Part shown: piece by piece, positions 61,629 through 64,000 of the stretch
Position numbering within the stretch: the first letter of the stretch is position 1
Layout: each line of letters opens with the position of its first letter
Assembly: GCA_965218775.1 (NCBI GenBank)
Contig: CBDCLS010000006.1
Span: 1,674,001-1,738,000 of the forward strand
Direction of reading: 5' to 3'
Length of the DNA: 64,000 nucleotides
DNA from: CAUZIZ01 sp965218775
Lineage (GTDB): Bacteria; Acidobacteriota; UBA6911; RPQK01; JAJDTT01
Translations under genes and position numbers: made by a program
Notes under the pieces: model-generated
Databases searched by the model: none
What the model was told of the DNA's origin: nothing
Seen by the model: only the letters and a program-made list of their open reading frames with translations

Positions 61629-63727
61629 CTCGATTTCCACGGTACTGGAAAGGACTAACATTTTTTAAGGGTAGCCGTTGAGTCGGTTAGTCAAATCGAA
61701 GGACCAGAGTTTTGCCGCCAAACCAAGGCATGGGCGTGGGATCATCACCCAGGCCCGAGGCGACCAAGTAGGGGTTATGGGCGCGCTTATCGAGGTGGAC
61801 GGTGACTTGCTGCTCTTGGATCTGGACCCGGGCCGAGACGTCGAGGAGATTTCGGAAGATCTTTTTGGCTTGAGCCCGCTGATATTCGCGACCAATCTTC
61901 TCGGCCATGAGTCGATATAGGGAGCTGGCCATGAGGGTGATCTGGAGGTCAAAATCCACTTTGAGTCCCACCATCGAAGAGAGCGCGTCCAGGTGAAAGA
62001 ACTGGATGGCTTCGGAGATGCCATTTTCGATGAGCATGCGTTGGGCATAGCGGGTGATCAGAGTCGAGGGGGCGCGGCGCAGATGGTTGGTCAGTAGGAC
62101 GGTCGGTTCTTCGTGACCGAGTTCCATGAGGGTGAGCTGGCGCAGGGGACCTTCGTAATGTTTCAGGACGATCCGCTGGTCCAGGACTTTGGGGGTGCGA
62201 AAGATCCGAGTCAGGGCGGGTAAGGTGATGCGGTGCCAGGCGGAGGCGGGGCGGCTCCAGATCTGGCCCAGCATTTTTTGGGAGCGGCGGCGCAGGGTGA
62301 TAAAGCCAATGCCCTGTTGGTTGAGGCGGTTCAGATGAGCATAGGTGGTCAACTGGGAATCGAAGACGAGTTCGGCCGGAGGCTGACCGCTGTGTTGGTG
62401 CCAGAACTGGACGAAGCGTTGCACCTCGTCGGCTCGATCGGCCCGGGGGACACCCGCATTGGCGTAGCATAAGACACGCTCGGTGGCGTCCCGAGCCAAA
62501 AAAACGAGGATGCCTTTTTGGCTGCGGCTGCGGGAAGAGACATAGTGTTTGTCCAAAGGTTCCTGCTGGCTATTGGCGGGGACGGTGTGAAAGTCCAGAT
62601 CGAAGGAAGAGCCCCGGGGCAGGCCGGCGGCTTGGACCTGCTCAAACCAGGCTCCCATGAGGCGCAGGTTGGCGCGTCGGTCGACCCGGGAGCTGTAGGC
62701 GGCCAGGTAGGAGCGCTTGGGCACCACATTGAGACCGGCAAAAAGGGCGATGCCCTCGTCAAAGACCCGATCCATGACATGACTTTTTCTTTCGATGCCC
62801 AGCAGCTTCAGAGCCAGCAGGGTGCGCACGGCCTGCTCGGCGGGAATCATTTGGGAGCCGGGAAGGCGGGGGGGCTGCAGCACCGCCCCGAGATCGATCG
62901 ATCGCATCAGCGGGACGAACAGAAACAGACCGCCGACCCGGGTGCGAAAGCTGCGCGGGGCCAGATTGATCTGCCGCACGTCGGCGATGGCTGCTGCTTC
63001 GGGCTTGAGGGTGGCGGGGCGTTGCTCATCCCGACGCCGGGGCAGTCGGGCGAAGCCCTCCTCTCGCAGCAGGATCGATAACGCATTGATGCTGATGGAA
63101 TGGCCGGCGGCGGCCAACTCGCGTTGGATATCGTAGACCGAGAGGTTTCGCTTGCGCAGGGCGACGGCCCGTTCCCGCACCCGATCGCGGGCGGGCGCCG
63201 CTTGAGGCCCCCGGCGAATCGCCTGAAAGAAGCGGGCGCGCTTGCTGAGATCATGGCGAAACTGATGACAGAGGACGCGGAAGGCTCCTGGGGAATAGCC
63301 GAAGCGAGTGGCGACCTGCTGCGAGGGCAAGCCTTCGACGAAAAAGCAGCGCAAGGCCTCATACTGGCGCTGCAGAGGCGATTCGGGGGCCAGGAAGAAT
63401 TGGGCCTCCGGAGCGGTCGGTCGGGTGTCATTAGTTAGTCCATTCCGATTACTGTATTCCAAACTATAACTATACTAGATATGAATGACAGAAAATGCTC
63501 AGCCTTTGATAGGGTTCTATTCTGCCTCATATCCAGACTTTTCTAGCATTCGCGTGGGGATCGTCCCTTGATCAGGTTTTAGGTATAGGATTACCTCTCT
63601 ATCCAAATAGGTACTTCTATTTACTAACGTAGGTGGAAACACAGCAGGCGCAAGTCGCGCCGATCAAGGATTCTGGCGGGGGGCTCGAAGCGGAAAGGCG
63701 TCATTTGTACTGCCGTGGAAATCGAGG
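61629..63727 (-). mobile_element. Complete insertion sequence, 2,099 bp, CTAG target duplication
   Basis: The inverted ends start CCTCGATTTCCACGG. CTAG flanks it at 61625-61628 and 63728-63731. It carries one long DDE-type transposase. Target and ends (CC-GATTTC) recall the IS1380-type element, but the transposases differ, and I do not assign a family. Confidence 0.82.
61687..63462 (-). CDS. DDE transposase with two N-terminal HTH segments (family not assigned)
   Basis: A 591-aa protein. First HTH-like region FFVEGLPSQQVATRFGYSPG, second RKRNLSVYDIQRELAAAGHS. The DDE-like core has FDLDFHTVPANSQQEPLDKH, ELVFDSQLTTYAHLNRLNQQ (Asp) and RMLIENGISEAIQFFHLDAL (Glu), as in IS4/IS1380-like clans. 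Full length. The start is a TTG at 63462; no ATG fits better. Confidence 0.82.
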   Translation of the reverse strand: MEYSNRNGLTNDTRPTAPEAQFFLAPESPLQRQYEALRCFFVEGLPSQQVATRFGYSPGAFRVLCHQFRHDLSKRARFFQAIRRGPQAAPARDRVRERAVALRKRNLSVYDIQRELAAAGHSISINALSILLREEGFARLPRRRDEQRPATLKPEAAAIADVRQINLAPRSFRTRVGGLFLFVPLMRSIDLGAVLQPPRLPGSQMIPAEQAVRTLLALKLLGIERKSHVMDRVFDEGIALFAGLNVVPKRSYLAAYSSRVDRRANLRLMGAWFEQVQAAGLPRGSSFDLDFHTVPANSQQEPLDKHYVSSRSRSQKGILVFLARDATERVLCYANAGVPRADRADEVQRFVQFWHQHSGQPPAELVFDSQLTTYAHLNRLNQQGIGFITLRRRSQKMLGQIWSRPASAWHRITLPALTRIFRTPKVLDQRIVLKHYEGPLRQLTLMELGHEEPTVLLTNHLRRAPSTLITRYAQRMLIENGISEAIQFFHLDALSSMVGLKVDFDLQITLMASSLYRLMAEKIGREYQRAQAKKIFRNLLDVSARVQIQEQQVTVHLDKRAHNPYLVASGLGDDPTPMPWFGGKTLVLRFD

Positions 63728-64000
63728 CTAGCCTGGTGAAGCCGAACTCGTCCAATCCCATTCAGCAACGGGATGTAGCGTGGCTCATGGGCAGATACCG
63801 CGTTTCCGGGATGCTTGTCTGTCTGGGGGGTTCGCTTGGCCATGCGGGATCGCCGCACCAAGATCCTTGATTGGCATTCTCGGGGTCGCCTGTAACGGGT
63901 CGATCCCAGGGCTTCTCAGGCGAATTATGAGGCCTTGCAGGGTGGGATGTCCGCTCCGTGTGCCGGGCCAACTGGGGGAGCAGATCTGGCTCCGGAATTG
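63728..64000 (+). other. Right edge, no confident gene
   Basis: After the IS target duplication there are about 270 bp in which short ORFs have arginine/proline-rich, shadow-like composition. Nothing is supported from the part visible. Confidence 0.35.

Noticed and set aside
63762..63971. A 69-codon minus-strand ORF at the right edge
   Set aside because: No plausible start context and arginine/proline-rich shadow composition; too little sequence to decide.

Overview
The window reads as a chromosomal stretch from a Gram-negative, free-living heterotrophic bacterium. It has a TonB-dependent outer-membrane receptor, many exported proteins, an F1 ATP synthase operon, the MEP and undecaprenyl pathways, Tad-type pilus proteins and paired WYL regulators. 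The style of several proteins (a beta-propeller with a long C-terminal adhesion-like domain, DUF2911 and PEGA proteins, paired M16 peptidases) and the many small dispersed repeats make an Acidobacteriota-like lineage my best guess. That guess rests on remembered family distributions and not on any search.

Layout. 1-8.5 kb: yebC (partial, minus), truA, then uppS-cdsA-dxr-rseP (isoprenoid lipid carrier, CDP-diacylglycerol, MEP pathway, site-2 protease) and aconitase. 9-15.6 kb: exported hypotheticals, an M28 peptidase with a PDZ domain, small membrane proteins and queG. 15.9-21 kb: F1-only ATP synthase genes atpH-A-G-D-C, without the F0 genes. 21.3-23.4 kb: TadG/TadE/TadE. 23.8 kb: tRNA-Gln. 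24-30.3 kb: DUF2911, PEGA protein, Cu/Zn superoxide dismutase, two overlapping WYL regulators, ferredoxin, PQQ-type propeller. 31-39.3 kb: cysteine hydrolase, MBOAT acyltransferase, TonB receptor, a complete IS1380-type element and an SGNH/DltD-like protein that is the likely MBOAT partner. 39.3-46.7 kb: fxsA, apbE, FGE-like protein, pdxA, then tdh-kbl-SDR for threonine breakdown. 47-52.8 kb: an M16 peptidase pair, an amidohydrolase and an M24 peptidase. 53.2-59.1 kb: a co-directional set of BASS-type transporter, GNAT acetyltransferase, amidase, a HAD-AIR-synthase fusion and a DadA-like oxidase. 59.6-61.2 kb: a membrane/spermidine-synthase-like gene cut by one in-frame TGA. 61.6-63.7 kb: a second complete insertion sequence.

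The most unusual feature is the density of small non-autonomous elements with terminal inverted repeats (MITE-like). At least six families are visible. Two copies near 11.9 and 23.7 kb carry almost the same ends and the same kind of 4-bp YTAR target duplication as the resident IS1380-type element, so that transposase may move them. Several elements sit exactly on the stop codon of the neighbouring gene, and the element or its target duplication supplies the stop. A second repeat layer consists of heptamer runs (GTGAGCA-like and GATACAA-like) joined to a conserved module of about 150 bp. These repeats lie in gene 3' regions and between operon genes, including inside the atp operon.
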